A program made the translations under genes and the position numbers. From positions 1 to 64,000 of the forward strand of contig NZ_AUFU01000002.1 of NCBI RefSeq assembly GCF_000426665.1: DNA of 64,000 bases. The letters run 5' to 3'. This document shows positions 1 to 9,200 of this stretch, one piece after another; within the stretch, counting starts at the first letter, position 1, and every line of letters starts with the position of its first letter. Below the pieces are notes generated by a model. The model had not been told where the DNA came from. It searched no databases and saw nothing but the letters and a program-made list of their open reading frames with translations. The DNA comes from Centipeda artemidis DSM 19719 (GTDB taxonomy: Bacteria > Bacillota > Negativicutes > Selenomonadales > Selenomonadaceae).

Positions 1-82
1 TGCTCCTTTGCTGATGTTTTGTAGCAGAACCATTATAGCACGGGATGTCACTATGGATTTTGTTTTTGTTTAGCTGTTCAAC

Positions 83-110
83 TTCATTTTACAACGAACC
101 GAATTATAAT
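83..110 (+). promoter_or_regulatory. Probable promoter of the cupin gene
   Basis: TTCATT (83-88) and a perfect TATAAT (105-110) are separated by 16 bases, about 40 bases ahead of the cupin start. The -10 box is convincing and the -35 box is moderate. Read by eye only. Confidence 0.5.
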
Positions 111-156
111 AACATGGAATATTTCAACCAATGATTGTACGAGAGGAGAAAACGTG

Positions 157-528
157 ATGAGCAAGGCGATTACAAACGATTTCGAGACACGCCGTTATCG
201 TCTCGCCGAAGTGGCGAAATCGGGCGATGTCGCGACGCGCACACCGATCTACGCGACGGAGTCGACGAGCGGGGTTGTTTGGGTGCTAAAGCCGGGGCAA
301 ACAATCAAGCCGCACGGACACGCCAAAGCGGACGATATCTGGATCTGCATTCAAGGTGAGGGCGTTTTCTATCCAGCAATCGGCGAGGAACGCCCTATCG
401 AAAAGGGGGATGTCATCGTCTCTGCAAAGGGGATGTGCCACGGCATGAAGAACACGGGCACAGAGGACTTCATTTTCGTTGGCATCCTTGCCCCCGTTCC
501 GGCAGACTACTTTCCTATCGAAAAATAG
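157..528 (+). CDS. Small single-domain cupin protein
   Basis: A 123-residue protein that is almost entirely one cupin beta-barrel. Motif 1 is seen as H53-x-H55 followed by D59/D60 and G67-x-G69. Motif 2 is seen as G84 with H95. The usual motif-1 Glu appears to be Asp, but a metal site is still likely. There is no signal peptide, so it is probably cytoplasmic. Stand-alone cupins of this size include sugar isomerases, dioxygenases and metal-binding sensors, and the substrate cannot be told from sequence. The start is the ATG at 157, eight bases after GAGGAG (143-148). The adjacent GTG at 154 is the alternative. The gene is monocistronic, with its own promoter and a terminator some 110 bases downstream. 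Confidence 0.85.
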   Translation: MSKAITNDFETRRYRLAEVAKSGDVATRTPIYATESTSGVVWVLKPGQTIKPHGHAKADDIWICIQGEGVFYPAIGEERPIEKGDVIVSAKGMCHGMKNTGTEDFIFVGILAPVPADYFPIEK

Positions 529-641
529 CTATTATTTTAATCGCTTAATTTTCTGTGGAAAATTCTCCAGTGGGAGTAGTAGAGCGTTCAAATAGCAAGG
601 TTGAACTTTATTATCAGTATTTTACTAAGATTTCTCACCAC
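529..641 (+). other. Structured intergenic stretch, possible regulatory or small RNA
   Basis: No ORF with a ribosome binding site lies between the cupin stop and the terminator at 642. By eye it contains three small hairpins: AATTTTC/GAAAATT (547-553/558-564), CTCC/GGAG (565-568/573-576) and GTTCAA/TTGAAC (586-591/601-606). GTAGAGCG (579-586) is also complementary to CGCTCTAC (654-661) inside the loop of the following terminator. It may be only a long 3' UTR or may be a distinct RNA. Confidence 0.35.
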
Positions 642-687
642 AGAGATTCCATTCGCTCTACCTGGACGTCTGGAATCTCTCTTTTTT
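642..687 (+). terminator. Intrinsic terminator after the cupin region
   Basis: A perfect 10-bp stem, AGAGATTCCA (642-651) with TGGAATCTCT (671-680), followed by CTTTTTT. The 19-base loop is large and can pair with upstream sequence (579-586). Confidence 0.85.
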
Positions 688-726
688 GTTGCAAAGAATC
701 ATTAGCCATCTTCCCCTATCCTGTGT

Positions 727-732
727 TATAAT
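727..732 (+). promoter_or_regulatory. -10 element upstream of comM
   Basis: A perfect TATAAT lies 34 bases ahead of the comM start and just after the upstream terminator. No good -35 hexamer was found at 16-18 bases. Confidence 0.4.
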
Positions 733-765
733 TTTCTTATATTTGAAACGTGGGAGGGAAGGCCG

Positions 766-2295
766 TTGTTTGCAAAGACCTATGGTGCGACGACCCTCGG
801 GATAGATGGACGGATTATCGACGTTGAGGTGGATGTGTCGCCCGGGCTGCCGGGCTTTGAGCTGGTCGGTCTTCCCGATACGTCGGTAAAGGAGTCGAAG
901 GAGCGGGTACGGACTGCGATTCGCAACTCGGGCATTCAACTGCGGCAGGAGCGAGTGACGGTGAATCTTGCACCTGCCGATGTGCGAAAGGACAGCTCGG
1001 GGCTTGATCTGCCAATTGCGGTTGGTCTCCTTGCATCCTACGGTATGGTTCCGGAGATGGCGGTGCAGAGTGCTCTCTTCTCGGCGGAGCTTTCTCTCGA
1101 TGGGAACTGCCGTCCGATCAGCGGGATTCTTCCGATGGCGATTACGGCGCGTGAGCGGGGACTTACGGAGTTTTACGTTGCACCGTCCAATGCAGACGAG
1201 GCACTCCTGATTGACGGACTGAAGGTCTATGCGGTCGAGAATCTGGCGCAGCTTGTGCGTCATTTGACAGGGGCAGAAACACTGACTCCCGCTGAGCCAC
1301 AAGCAACAGAACAGAAAAAGGACGCTGCGTTTACCGATGACTTTGCGGACGTACAGGGGCAGTATCAGGCGAAACGTGCGCTTGAGATTGCGGCAGCAGG
1401 AGGGCACAATGTCCTCATGGTTGGCGTTCCCGGCTCGGGCAAGACGATGCTGGCACGTCGGATGCCTTCGATTCTGCCGGAGCTGACGAAGGAAGAAGCC
1501 ATCGAGATCACGAAGATTTACAGCATCTCGGGGCTGCTCGGAAAGGATACAGGGCTTGTGACCACGCGCCCCTTCCGCAGTCCGCATCATACGTCCTCGA
1601 CGGTGGCGATGATCGGCGGCGGGAGCATTCCGCGTCCGGGCGAGGTGACGCTTGCCCATCACGGCGTGCTCTTTCTCGACGAGCTGCCGGAGTTCAGCAA
1701 GAAGACGCTTGAGGTGCTGCGTGAGCCAATCGAGGATCGTCAGATTACGGTGTCGCGTGCGAACGCAACACTGACCTTTCCCTCTAGTATCATTTTGGTA
1801 GCGGCAATGAATCCGTGTCCATGCGGATATTATGGAGATAAGAACCATGTTTGTGAATGCAGTGCGGGGGAGATCAAGCGGTACACGCGCAAAATCTCGG
1901 GGCCGTTGCTTGACCGCATCGACATTCACATCCGCGTGTCGCGTGTGGATTACAACGACCTGCATACGACGCAGCGCGCGGAGTCCTCGGCGGCGATAAG
2001 AGCCCGCGTCGTTGCCGCGCGGGAAGCGCAGCGTGTGCGGCTGAAGTCATACGATCTGTTTTGCAACGCGCAGATGAATCACAGCATGATCAAAAAATAC
2101 TGCCGGCTGCAATCGGATGCCGAGGGCATTTTAGAAGCGGCGTTTCACCGGATCAATCTTTCGGCACGCTCGCACGACCGTATCATCAAGGTTGCCCGTA
2201 CGATCGCAGATCTAGACGGCGCACAGGAGATCGCGGCGAAACATATTGCCGAGGCGATTCAGTTGCGCAGCGATATCGGTCTCAATATCGACTAA
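766..2295 (+). CDS. comM: YifB/ComM-family AAA+ Mg-chelatase-like ATPase
   Basis: A 509-residue ComM/YifB protein. The N-terminal part (about 1-170) is the S5/Lon-like ChlI fold starting FAKTYGATTLGIDG. The AAA+ core follows, with Walker A GVPGSGKT near residue 220 and a Walker B LFLDELPEF. An arginine- and cysteine-containing segment (NPCPCGYYGD) typical of the family comes next. ComM is a hexameric helicase that promotes branch migration during natural transformation, which fits dprA, comEA and comEC elsewhere in this window. The start is a TTG at 766 after GGGAGGG (752-758). This start gives the family's usual N-terminus and no ATG lies nearby. Length is normal. Confidence 0.95.
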   Translation: MFAKTYGATTLGIDGRIIDVEVDVSPGLPGFELVGLPDTSVKESKERVRTAIRNSGIQLRQERVTVNLAPADVRKDSSGLDLPIAVGLLASYGMVPEMAVQSALFSAELSLDGNCRPISGILPMAITARERGLTEFYVAPSNADEALLIDGLKVYAVENLAQLVRHLTGAETLTPAEPQATEQKKDAAFTDDFADVQGQYQAKRALEIAAAGGHNVLMVGVPGSGKTMLARRMPSILPELTKEEAIEITKIYSISGLLGKDTGLVTTRPFRSPHHTSSTVAMIGGGSIPRPGEVTLAHHGVLFLDELPEFSKKTLEVLREPIEDRQITVSRANATLTFPSSIILVAAMNPCPCGYYGDKNHVCECSAGEIKRYTRKISGPLLDRIDIHIRVSRVDYNDLHTTQRAESSAAIRARVVAAREAQRVRLKSYDLFCNAQMNHSMIKKYCRLQSDAEGILEAAFHRINLSARSHDRIIKVARTIADLDGAQEIAAKHIAEAIQLRSDIGLNID

Positions 2296-2314
2296 AAATA
2301 TCGGAGTGAATAGC

Positions 2315-2647
2315 GTGTGTAATCATTCGGAATATGTCAAACTGGAAATTTTCATTCCCGAGACGCATCTTCCTGCGCTTCGTACGGCTCTGCAGTCCGT
2401 AGATGCCGGGCATATGGGCGATTACGATTCCTGTTTTGCGTATAGCCGCGTGACAGGAACGTGGCGCCCGCTCGAGGGGGCGCACCCGTATGCGGGGACG
2501 GTCGGAGAGATATGCGAAGCGCCCGAGTTGAAGGTGGAACTATGTGTTGCGGCGCAACGCATGGAGGAGACGGTTGCCGTCATCCGTGCCGTACATCCCT
2601 ATGAGATGCCCGCGATCTATGCACTGCCGCTCATCGGTGGAATTTGA
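2315..2647 (+). CDS. Small NIF3/CutA-like (YqfO C-terminal type) protein
   Basis: A 110-residue protein resembling the PII/CutA-like domain inserted in, or standing alone from, NIF3/YqfO proteins. It starts with a beta-strand (VKLEIFIPE) and carries GxxGxYDSCFAYSRVTGTWRP, then ends HPYEMPAIYALPL. Stand-alone members are conserved in Firmicutes but have no assigned reaction. A metal-binding or sensor-like trimer is the usual guess. The start is GTG 2315, eight bases after GGAG (2303-2306). An upstream in-frame ATG inside comM lacks a ribosome site. It follows comM by 19 bases and is probably co-transcribed. Confidence 0.75.
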   Translation: MCNHSEYVKLEIFIPETHLPALRTALQSVDAGHMGDYDSCFAYSRVTGTWRPLEGAHPYAGTVGEICEAPELKVELCVAAQRMEETVAVIRAVHPYEMPAIYALPLIGGI

Positions 2648-2666
2648 GTGTAAATTCCACCAGATA

Positions 2667-2695
2667 TACAACTTCCTTGGAGATTATGGTATAAT
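2667..2695 (+). promoter_or_regulatory. Probable promoter of the glycosyltransferase cluster
   Basis: An extended -10, TGG-TATAAT (TATAAT at 2690-2695), with a weak -35 TACAAC (2667-2672) at 17 bases. It lies about 60 bases before the next gene. Confidence 0.5.
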
Positions 2696-2755
2696 GGGAA
2701 AGTATGTCAATATGACATGTTTTTTTATTTGTCAGTTTAGGAAGGAGATGTGTTT

Positions 2756-3718
2756 GTGGCAGAGAAGATCCGTCCTGAACTTCTCTCGTTCTTACCCCCT
2801 GGCATGATGCCTCTGAAAATTCTTGTCGTGGAGAGTCTCTCTTACTTAATTAAACTAAAAGAGATGTTTCCCCAAGCGGAACTATATGCTGTGACCGCCG
2901 AATTGGATCAAGAAATATCCGTTTTTCCTGAAGGAATTCATTGGGAATTTCTTGACTATCTTTCTGTTCCATTACCATATACACGAAATTATTTTGACTA
3001 CATCATCTCAGATCTCACATTGGAGTGTGCTGCTAATCCTCAGGACATAGCGGCGGGGTTTTCTACATTTTTGAAAGAAACGGGAGCCTTACTCACAAGT
3101 TTTCGCAACATTCGACATTGGTCTGTATTGCAGAAACTCATGGAGGGACATTATTACGGTGTTGTCTCACGTCTTTTTGCACGACCCGAGTTTGAAAATC
3201 TGCTTTACGCGTCCTTTTATAAGAATGTTTGCGTTCGAAGACAGCTTCGTGAGGCTTCCGGCGAATTGATCGATCATCTTGTTGCGGCGGGCTTTGAAAA
3301 TGAACACAAGGATCTTGAGACGGAATTTTACCTTGTTCGTGCTGATCGTTCTATGCCGGAACTCTCCTTGCTTAAATCCATGTATACAGGGGCGGACCGT
3401 CAGGAGTTATCACGGCTGATTCATCGCATCGAGTATGAAGTAGACTGCCCGGAATCTATCCGAACACTGTGGTTCAAGGTAGAGACTTTGAATATTTTTT
3501 CGGATTATCTCGCTTCATTTATTCAAGAAACCGTTATGCATCAGGAGGCGTTCTACCGACGGCTGCTTGTACATTCTTTCGGGCGGCAGGATTTTATCAT
3601 TCGAATGCTTGCATATAGTGCGAGAGAAGCGTTTGATCCTTCGATGCGCAGAGTTTTTGCGGCACTCCAAAAGGAAGCTGAACATGGAAACGAAGGGATT
3701 TTATATGCCCGAACTTGA
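2756..3718 (+). CDS. Rossmann-like protein preceding glycosyltransferases, function unknown
   Basis: A 320-residue protein that I do not recognise as a named family. The first half looks like a class I methyltransferase-type alpha/beta fold: KILVVE strand, then an acidic turn, then NYFDYIISDLTLE followed by FLKETGALLTSF, where a methyltransferase has its beta4-beta5 region. A clear GxGxG SAM loop is missing, so catalysis is uncertain. The second half is helical. The start is GTG 2756, eight bases after AAGGAG (2742-2747). The out-of-place GTG at 2750 is the alternative. The stop overlaps the following glycosyltransferase by about 35 bases, so the two are translationally linked and probably act on the same glycan or glycoprotein. 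Confidence 0.55.
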   Translation: MAEKIRPELLSFLPPGMMPLKILVVESLSYLIKLKEMFPQAELYAVTAELDQEISVFPEGIHWEFLDYLSVPLPYTRNYFDYIISDLTLECAANPQDIAAGFSTFLKETGALLTSFRNIRHWSVLQKLMEGHYYGVVSRLFARPEFENLLYASFYKNVCVRRQLREASGELIDHLVAAGFENEHKDLETEFYLVRADRSMPELSLLKSMYTGADRQELSRLIHRIEYEVDCPESIRTLWFKVETLNIFSDYLASFIQETVMHQEAFYRRLLVHSFGRQDFIIRMLAYSAREAFDPSMRRVFAALQKEAEHGNEGILYART

Positions 3719-4394
3719 TCGCAATAAGGTTGCCTTTATTTCCTGCGTCAACGATGAGGATATGTATGGTGAATGCCTGCTGTACTTAAAATCATTGCAT
3801 GTTCCGCACGGCATATCGGTCGAATATATTCCCGTACGCGGGGCATCATCAATGTGTTCAGGCTATAACGAGGGCGCACGCAAAACAAATGCGCGATATA
3901 AGGTGTACCTGCATCAGGATGTGCTCGTAGTCAATAAGAATCTCATTCAGGATCTTTTTTCCCTCTTCCGGGACGAGGAGACTGCGCTTATCGGCATGAT
4001 CGGGTGCCGTAGTTTGCCGCATTCCGGTGTTTGGTGGGATGGTCTGCGTACCTATGGCAGGGTTTTGCATCATTGTGAATCCGAAAGTGTTGTGGATTCT
4101 CATTGTATGGAACCAGACGGAGACCATATTGAGGTGGAAGCAGTGGATGGGCTTCTCATTGCTATGCAGTATGATATACGTTGGCGGGACGATTTATTTA
4201 CAGGATGGCATTTTTATGATACGTCTATGTGCATGGAAGTTCGTCGGCATGATTTTAAGTCTGTGGTGCCAAATCAAGAACAAAATTTTTGGTGTATCCA
4301 CTGTCCGCAGGAAAAGCCGCTTTCACCTGATTACAAACGCTATCAAAAGATATTCCTCCGAGAATACGGCTCTGAATTGAATCCCGAAGTATAA
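3684..4394 (+). CDS. Glycosyltransferase, GT2-like family (Glyco_tranf_2_5 type)
   Basis: A 236-residue GT-A-like protein. After VAFISCVNDEDMYGECLLYLKSL comes the family's KVYLHQDVLVVN strand, whose HQD replaces the DxD of ordinary GT2 enzymes. GMIGCRSLP, a WWDG motif, and WHFYDTSMC follow near the C-terminus. These features fit the small single-domain glycosyltransferases of the Glyco_tranf_2_5 group often found in protein or lipid glycosylation loci. There is no membrane segment. The start chosen is ATG 3684 after AAGGAAG (3671-3677). ATG 3705 (after AAGGGA) is equally possible. It lies between the Rossmann-like protein and the GT41 protein in one operon. Acceptor and donor are unknown. Confidence 0.75.
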   Translation: METKGFYMPELDRNKVAFISCVNDEDMYGECLLYLKSLHVPHGISVEYIPVRGASSMCSGYNEGARKTNARYKVYLHQDVLVVNKNLIQDLFSLFRDEETALIGMIGCRSLPHSGVWWDGLRTYGRVLHHCESESVVDSHCMEPDGDHIEVEAVDGLLIAMQYDIRWRDDLFTGWHFYDTSMCMEVRRHDFKSVVPNQEQNFWCIHCPQEKPLSPDYKRYQKIFLREYGSELNPEV

Positions 4395-4420
4395 AATCTA
4401 AAGAAAGGAGGGCTTCCTAC

Positions 4421-6190
4421 ATGCAAGAGCAGCCTCCGCAGAATGAACACAAAGCCGAAGAGAAGATGAATTGGCTCAAACTGGCTGCAAAATTTTCCGC
4501 AGACGGCGATTTGAGGGGGATGCGTGCCTGCGCTCAGGAAGTCGACAAACTTGCGGAAGGGGATGTCGATGCTGTGGCGGTCAATGCAGAGGCAGCACTC
4601 TACAGTGGCAGTATTGAAGAGGCACAGCAACTTGCAGAGCAAGTACTCCGCGTGTCACCTCGCCATCCGCGTGCCCGCATGGTATGGGCAGGGCTTGCCG
4701 CACTCGAATTTCGCCTTGGGGATGAGATCTCTCTGCTGGCTGATCTAATTGAAGAGCTTTCCTACAAAGCAAAAATTCTTGGTGAAGACGATCCTGCCTA
4801 CAGCATATATTATCAAATGCTTCGGCGTGCGCGCGGCTGGCTTGCGGATGCGTTCTATCTTGGCGGAGAGGCAAAAGGTGCAGCTCATGAGTTGCTGATG
4901 TCCAGCCGCCTTGCTAAGGAGCCGAGTGAAGAGGCGGAACTCTACAGTAAATACTTGTTTATGCGGAACTATCGTTATCTCGGAGCGCGCGAAGGTCGGC
5001 AAAAAGCAGAGCTCTATAACGATATGGTTGCTGTGACATCTTACACACATGAAAATGCATTGCGTACAGAGCATCGAAAGCTCCGGATAGGCTACATCTC
5101 ACCGGATTTTCGTGAGCATGCGGTCGCATATTTTTTAACGCCGCTGCTGCGCCATTTTGACGGAGAGCAGTTCATGGTTTTTTGCTATGCGACGGGGCGG
5201 AACGATGCAGTTACGGATCGTTTGCGTTCACGGCGCGTGACCTGGCGTGATTTACGCAGCAGATCCCCACGGACAGCCGCACGTCTTATCAATGAAGATA
5301 GAATAGATATCCTTGTTGATCTCTCCGGGCATTCTCAGGATAACGCGCTGCCCATTATGGCCTATCGTCCTGCACCCATCCAGATCTCCGGCATCGGTTA
5401 TACAAATACGACAGGGGTAGATACTATAGACTATTTCTTGTCGGATGAAATTTGTATTCCCTATGGAGACACCACAGCGGAATCAGGTTTTACAGAACAA
5501 ATCCTAAGAATGCCACATTCGCATCTTTGTTATGCGCCGGAGGAAATTCGCCCGATGCCGGAGACAGGCTTTGAAGCTCCTGTGCGCAGAAACGGCTATG
5601 TGACCTTTGGCAGCTTTAACAATTTTGCCAAAGTAACGGATGAAACCTTACTACTATGGCGTGGTATTTTAGAATCTGTTCATGATTCGCGGCTTGTCAT
5701 AAAAGGAAAAATTTGCAGCATTGATGCCGGTAAGGATTTTCTAAAGAAACGGCTGTCACTGCTCAGCTATGATATGACGCGTGTCGAGCTGCGCCCCTAC
5801 AGTCCCGATTATCTCGAACAATATCGCGATATTGATATTGCACTTGATACGGCGCCATACAACGGCGGATTAACCACATGTGAGGCACTCTACATGGGAG
5901 TACCCGTGATCTCAATACGCGGTCGTACACACGGCGCACGTTTTGGCGCGTCTATTTTAACCAATGCCGGTGTGCGTGAACTCGTCGTAGAAAACGATAT
6001 CAATTATGTACGACGCGCCGTTCAACTGGCGGAGTCGCCAAAACTAATTGAGGCATATCACGCGGGGCTTCGGACGAATATGAAGCGATCCCCACTGATG
6101 GATATACAGTCTTATATGCACGCTTTGGAAGATGCATATGTGGAGATTTGGAAGAAATTCTGTGACATAGGGGCAAAACAGTCCATATAG
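4421..6190 (+). CDS. TPR-OGT/SPINDLY-type GT41 glycosyltransferase
   Basis: A 589-residue protein with an N-terminal TPR-like helical region (about 15-180, for example GDLRGMRACAQEVDKLAEG and GSIEEAQQLAEQVLRVSPRHP). A GT41 catalytic region follows: LRIGYISPDFREHAVAYFLTPLLRHFD, then RIDILVDLSGHS with PIQISGIGYTNTTG, and later TFGSFNNFAKV and LDTAPYNGGLTTCEALYMGVPVIS. These are the hallmarks of bacterial O-GlcNAc-transferase/SPINDLY homologues, which glycosylate Ser/Thr of proteins, in several anaerobes flagellin. The start ATG 4421 sits eight bases after AAAGGAGG. No flagellar or surface-protein gene is nearby, so the target is not visible here. Sugar donor unknown. Confidence 0.88.
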   Translation: MQEQPPQNEHKAEEKMNWLKLAAKFSADGDLRGMRACAQEVDKLAEGDVDAVAVNAEAALYSGSIEEAQQLAEQVLRVSPRHPRARMVWAGLAALEFRLGDEISLLADLIEELSYKAKILGEDDPAYSIYYQMLRRARGWLADAFYLGGEAKGAAHELLMSSRLAKEPSEEAELYSKYLFMRNYRYLGAREGRQKAELYNDMVAVTSYTHENALRTEHRKLRIGYISPDFREHAVAYFLTPLLRHFDGEQFMVFCYATGRNDAVTDRLRSRRVTWRDLRSRSPRTAARLINEDRIDILVDLSGHSQDNALPIMAYRPAPIQISGIGYTNTTGVDTIDYFLSDEICIPYGDTTAESGFTEQILRMPHSHLCYAPEEIRPMPETGFEAPVRRNGYVTFGSFNNFAKVTDETLLLWRGILESVHDSRLVIKGKICSIDAGKDFLKKRLSLLSYDMTRVELRPYSPDYLEQYRDIDIALDTAPYNGGLTTCEALYMGVPVISIRGRTHGARFGASILTNAGVRELVVENDINYVRRAVQLAESPKLIEAYHAGLRTNMKRSPLMDIQSYMHALEDAYVEIWKKFCDIGAKQSI

Positions 6191-6224
6191 GAATGGATCC
6201 AAAAGATGAGAGGAGGAAACATAC

Positions 6225-9200
6225 ATGTCGTTTGTCCATCTGCATGTACATACGGAATACAGCTTGCTTGACGGTGCAAGCCGCATCAAGGAGTTGGTGC
6301 AGCGGACGAAAGAACTGGGGATGGACTCTGTTGCCATCACGGATCACGGCGTCATGTATGGAGCCATTGCTTTCTATAAGGAAGCCATGGCACAAGGGAT
6401 TCATCCAATCATTGGTTGCGAAGTCTACGTTGCGCCACAGTCACGACATGAACGTACAGAGGTGGACGGTGTTCGCTATTATCACCTCATCCTGCTTGCG
6501 GAGAATGAAATCGGCTACCGTAATCTCGTTCGCCTTGTATCCCTCGCAAATATCGAGGGATATTATTATAAGCCACGTGTCGATAAAGATTTGCTTCGTC
6601 AATACCATGAAGGAATCATTGCGTTGTCTGCCTGTGTGGCAGGGGAGATTCCGCGATCCATCCTGCTCGGGGATCCGGAGCGTACTGACGAGATTCTTGC
6701 CGAATATGTGGATATATTCGGTCGAGACAATTTTTTTCTAGAGCTACAGGATCATGGGCTCCCTGAGGAAAAGACTGTCAATCATGCCTTACGTGATCTT
6801 TCAAAAAAACACGACATCGGACTTGTTGCGACCAATGATATCCACTATGTGAGAGCAGAGGACAGCGAGTTTCACGATATACTCCTCTGTGTACAGACGG
6901 GGCGAACGATCAACGATCCCAATCGGATGCGGTTCTCGGGACCCGATTACTACCTGAAATCGGAAGCCGAGATGACAGCGCTCTTTCACGATTATCCGGG
7001 CGCTGTTGAAAACACTGCAAAGATTGCCGCGCGGTGCCGTGTAGACTTTACCTTTGGAGAATTGCAGCTGCCGTTTTACCCAATTCCAGAAAAATTTGCT
7101 GATGATGATGCGTATTTACGAACACTCTGTGAAGAACGGCTGCCGGAGCGTTATTCGGAGATTACTAATGAGATTCGTTCGCGTCTGGACTACGAGCTCG
7201 GTGTCATTCACGGGATGGGATATGCCAGTTACTTCTTAATCGTCTGGGATTTTATCAATTATGCACGAGGACACGGTGTTGCCGTAGGTCCGGGGCGCGG
7301 CTCAGCGGCAGGAAGCATCGTCGCGTATTTGCTGGAGATTACGAATATTGATCCGCTCCGATATGCGCTCCTTTTTGAGCGGTTCCTGAATCCTGAACGC
7401 GTGTCCATGCCGGATATCGATATCGATTTTGACGACATCAATCGAGGCAGAGTGATTTCGTATGTCAAAGAGCGCTATGGGGAAGATCATGTCGCACAGA
7501 TTGCTACATTTGGTACGATGGGAGCAAAAGGGGCGATTCGCGATGTTGGGCGTGTTCTGGAAATGTCGTTTTCAGAAGTGTCCAATATTACAAAGCTTGT
7601 GCCGAGCGAACTTAACATTACTATTGACCGCGCACTAAAGGAATCCGCGGATTTTCGCCGTCTCTATGACGAGGATGAATCGGTACGTCGTGTCATTGAT
7701 CTTGCGCGCAAGATTGAGGGACTGCCTCGCAATACGTCCATCCATGCGGCGGGCGTTGTGATCGCGAAGGAGCCGCTGACCAATCACGTTCCCGTATGGA
7801 TATCGGAAGGAACTCTTGTCACCGAATTTGATAAGGACGATGTCGAGGCACTTGGTCTGCTCAAGATGGATTTTTTAGGGCTGCGGACGTTGAGCATCAT
7901 TGAAGATGCACTTAAAAATATCCGCACGTCCCACGGGATCGACATTGATATCGACAATATTCCACTCGAAGATGATCTGACTGCACAAATGCTGTGCGAT
8001 GGCGATACGGGTGCAGTGTTTCAGATGGAATCTGCGGGTATGACGAATCTTGTCAAGGATCTGCAGCCGAAGGGATTCGTCGATCTGATCCCGACGGTCG
8101 CGCTCTATCGCCCGGGACCGCTCGGCAGCGGCATGGTGACGGACTTCATCGACGGACTGCATGGAAAAAAAGAAGTTGTCTACATGCATCCACTTCTCGA
8201 ACCGATCCTAAAGGAGACATTCGGGGTCGTGCTCTATCAAGAGCAGGTCATGCAGATCGTACAGGTGCTCGCGGGATTTACGCTCGGTCAGGCGGATCTC
8301 CTGCGGCGTGCTATGGGCAAGAAAAAGCATGAGCTCCTCATGGCTCAGAAGGAATCTTTTCTTGCTGGTTGTGCGAATAACGGCATCGACGCCCCCCTCG
8401 CGAACCATATCTTTGATTTGCTGACACATTTTGCGGATTATGGGTTTAATAAATCGCACAGTGCATCTTACGGACTCCTTGCATGGCAGACAGCATATCT
8501 CAAAGCACATTACCCCGTAGAGTTCATGGCGGGCGTCCTCACGAGCATTATGGATAAGACGGATAAAATTCCCGTCTATATCCGGCTTTGTCATCAGATG
8601 AAAATCAGGATACTGCCGCCGGACATCAATTCTAGTGCGGCAACATTCAGTATCGAAAGCGGCGCAATACGATTTGGTCTTGCAGCGGTCCGCAATGTTG
8701 GCGAGAATGCGATTGCCGTGCTGGAGCATGTCCGCGAAGAGGGCGGGCCTTTTCGCTCTCTGGTGGATTTCTGCACGCGTGTCGATCTACGAATACTGAA
8801 TAAACGGGCGATCGAGAGTCTCATCAAATGCGGTGCATTTGACAGCCTTGGAATTGATCGCAATCATCTCCTGGCGTCACTTAATGCCGCCGTCACGGAT
8901 GCGGCACGCAGGCAGCGTGATTTACTGAGTGGCCAGATTGGTCTCTTTGGCGACGAGGCCATGGCAGAGATCCAGCAGATCGGTGATTTTGACGATGTTC
9001 CGCTCTGTACGCCGCGCGAGCGTTTGATCTGGGAGAAGGAGGCAACCGGATTTTACATTACGGGGCATCCGCTGGAGGACAATCAAGAGACGCTTTCGCA
9101 TTTGCAGCCAATCGGGCAAATCGCTGCGGCAGTGCGGCGGGATCGCCAGCTCATGCGCGTCGGCGGTATCCTCACGAGCACGAAGCGTTTTACGACGAAG

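Noticed and set aside
658-1965. 435-codon minus-strand ORF over comM
   Set aside because: Shadow of comM extending into its promoter region. No ribosome site or family features.
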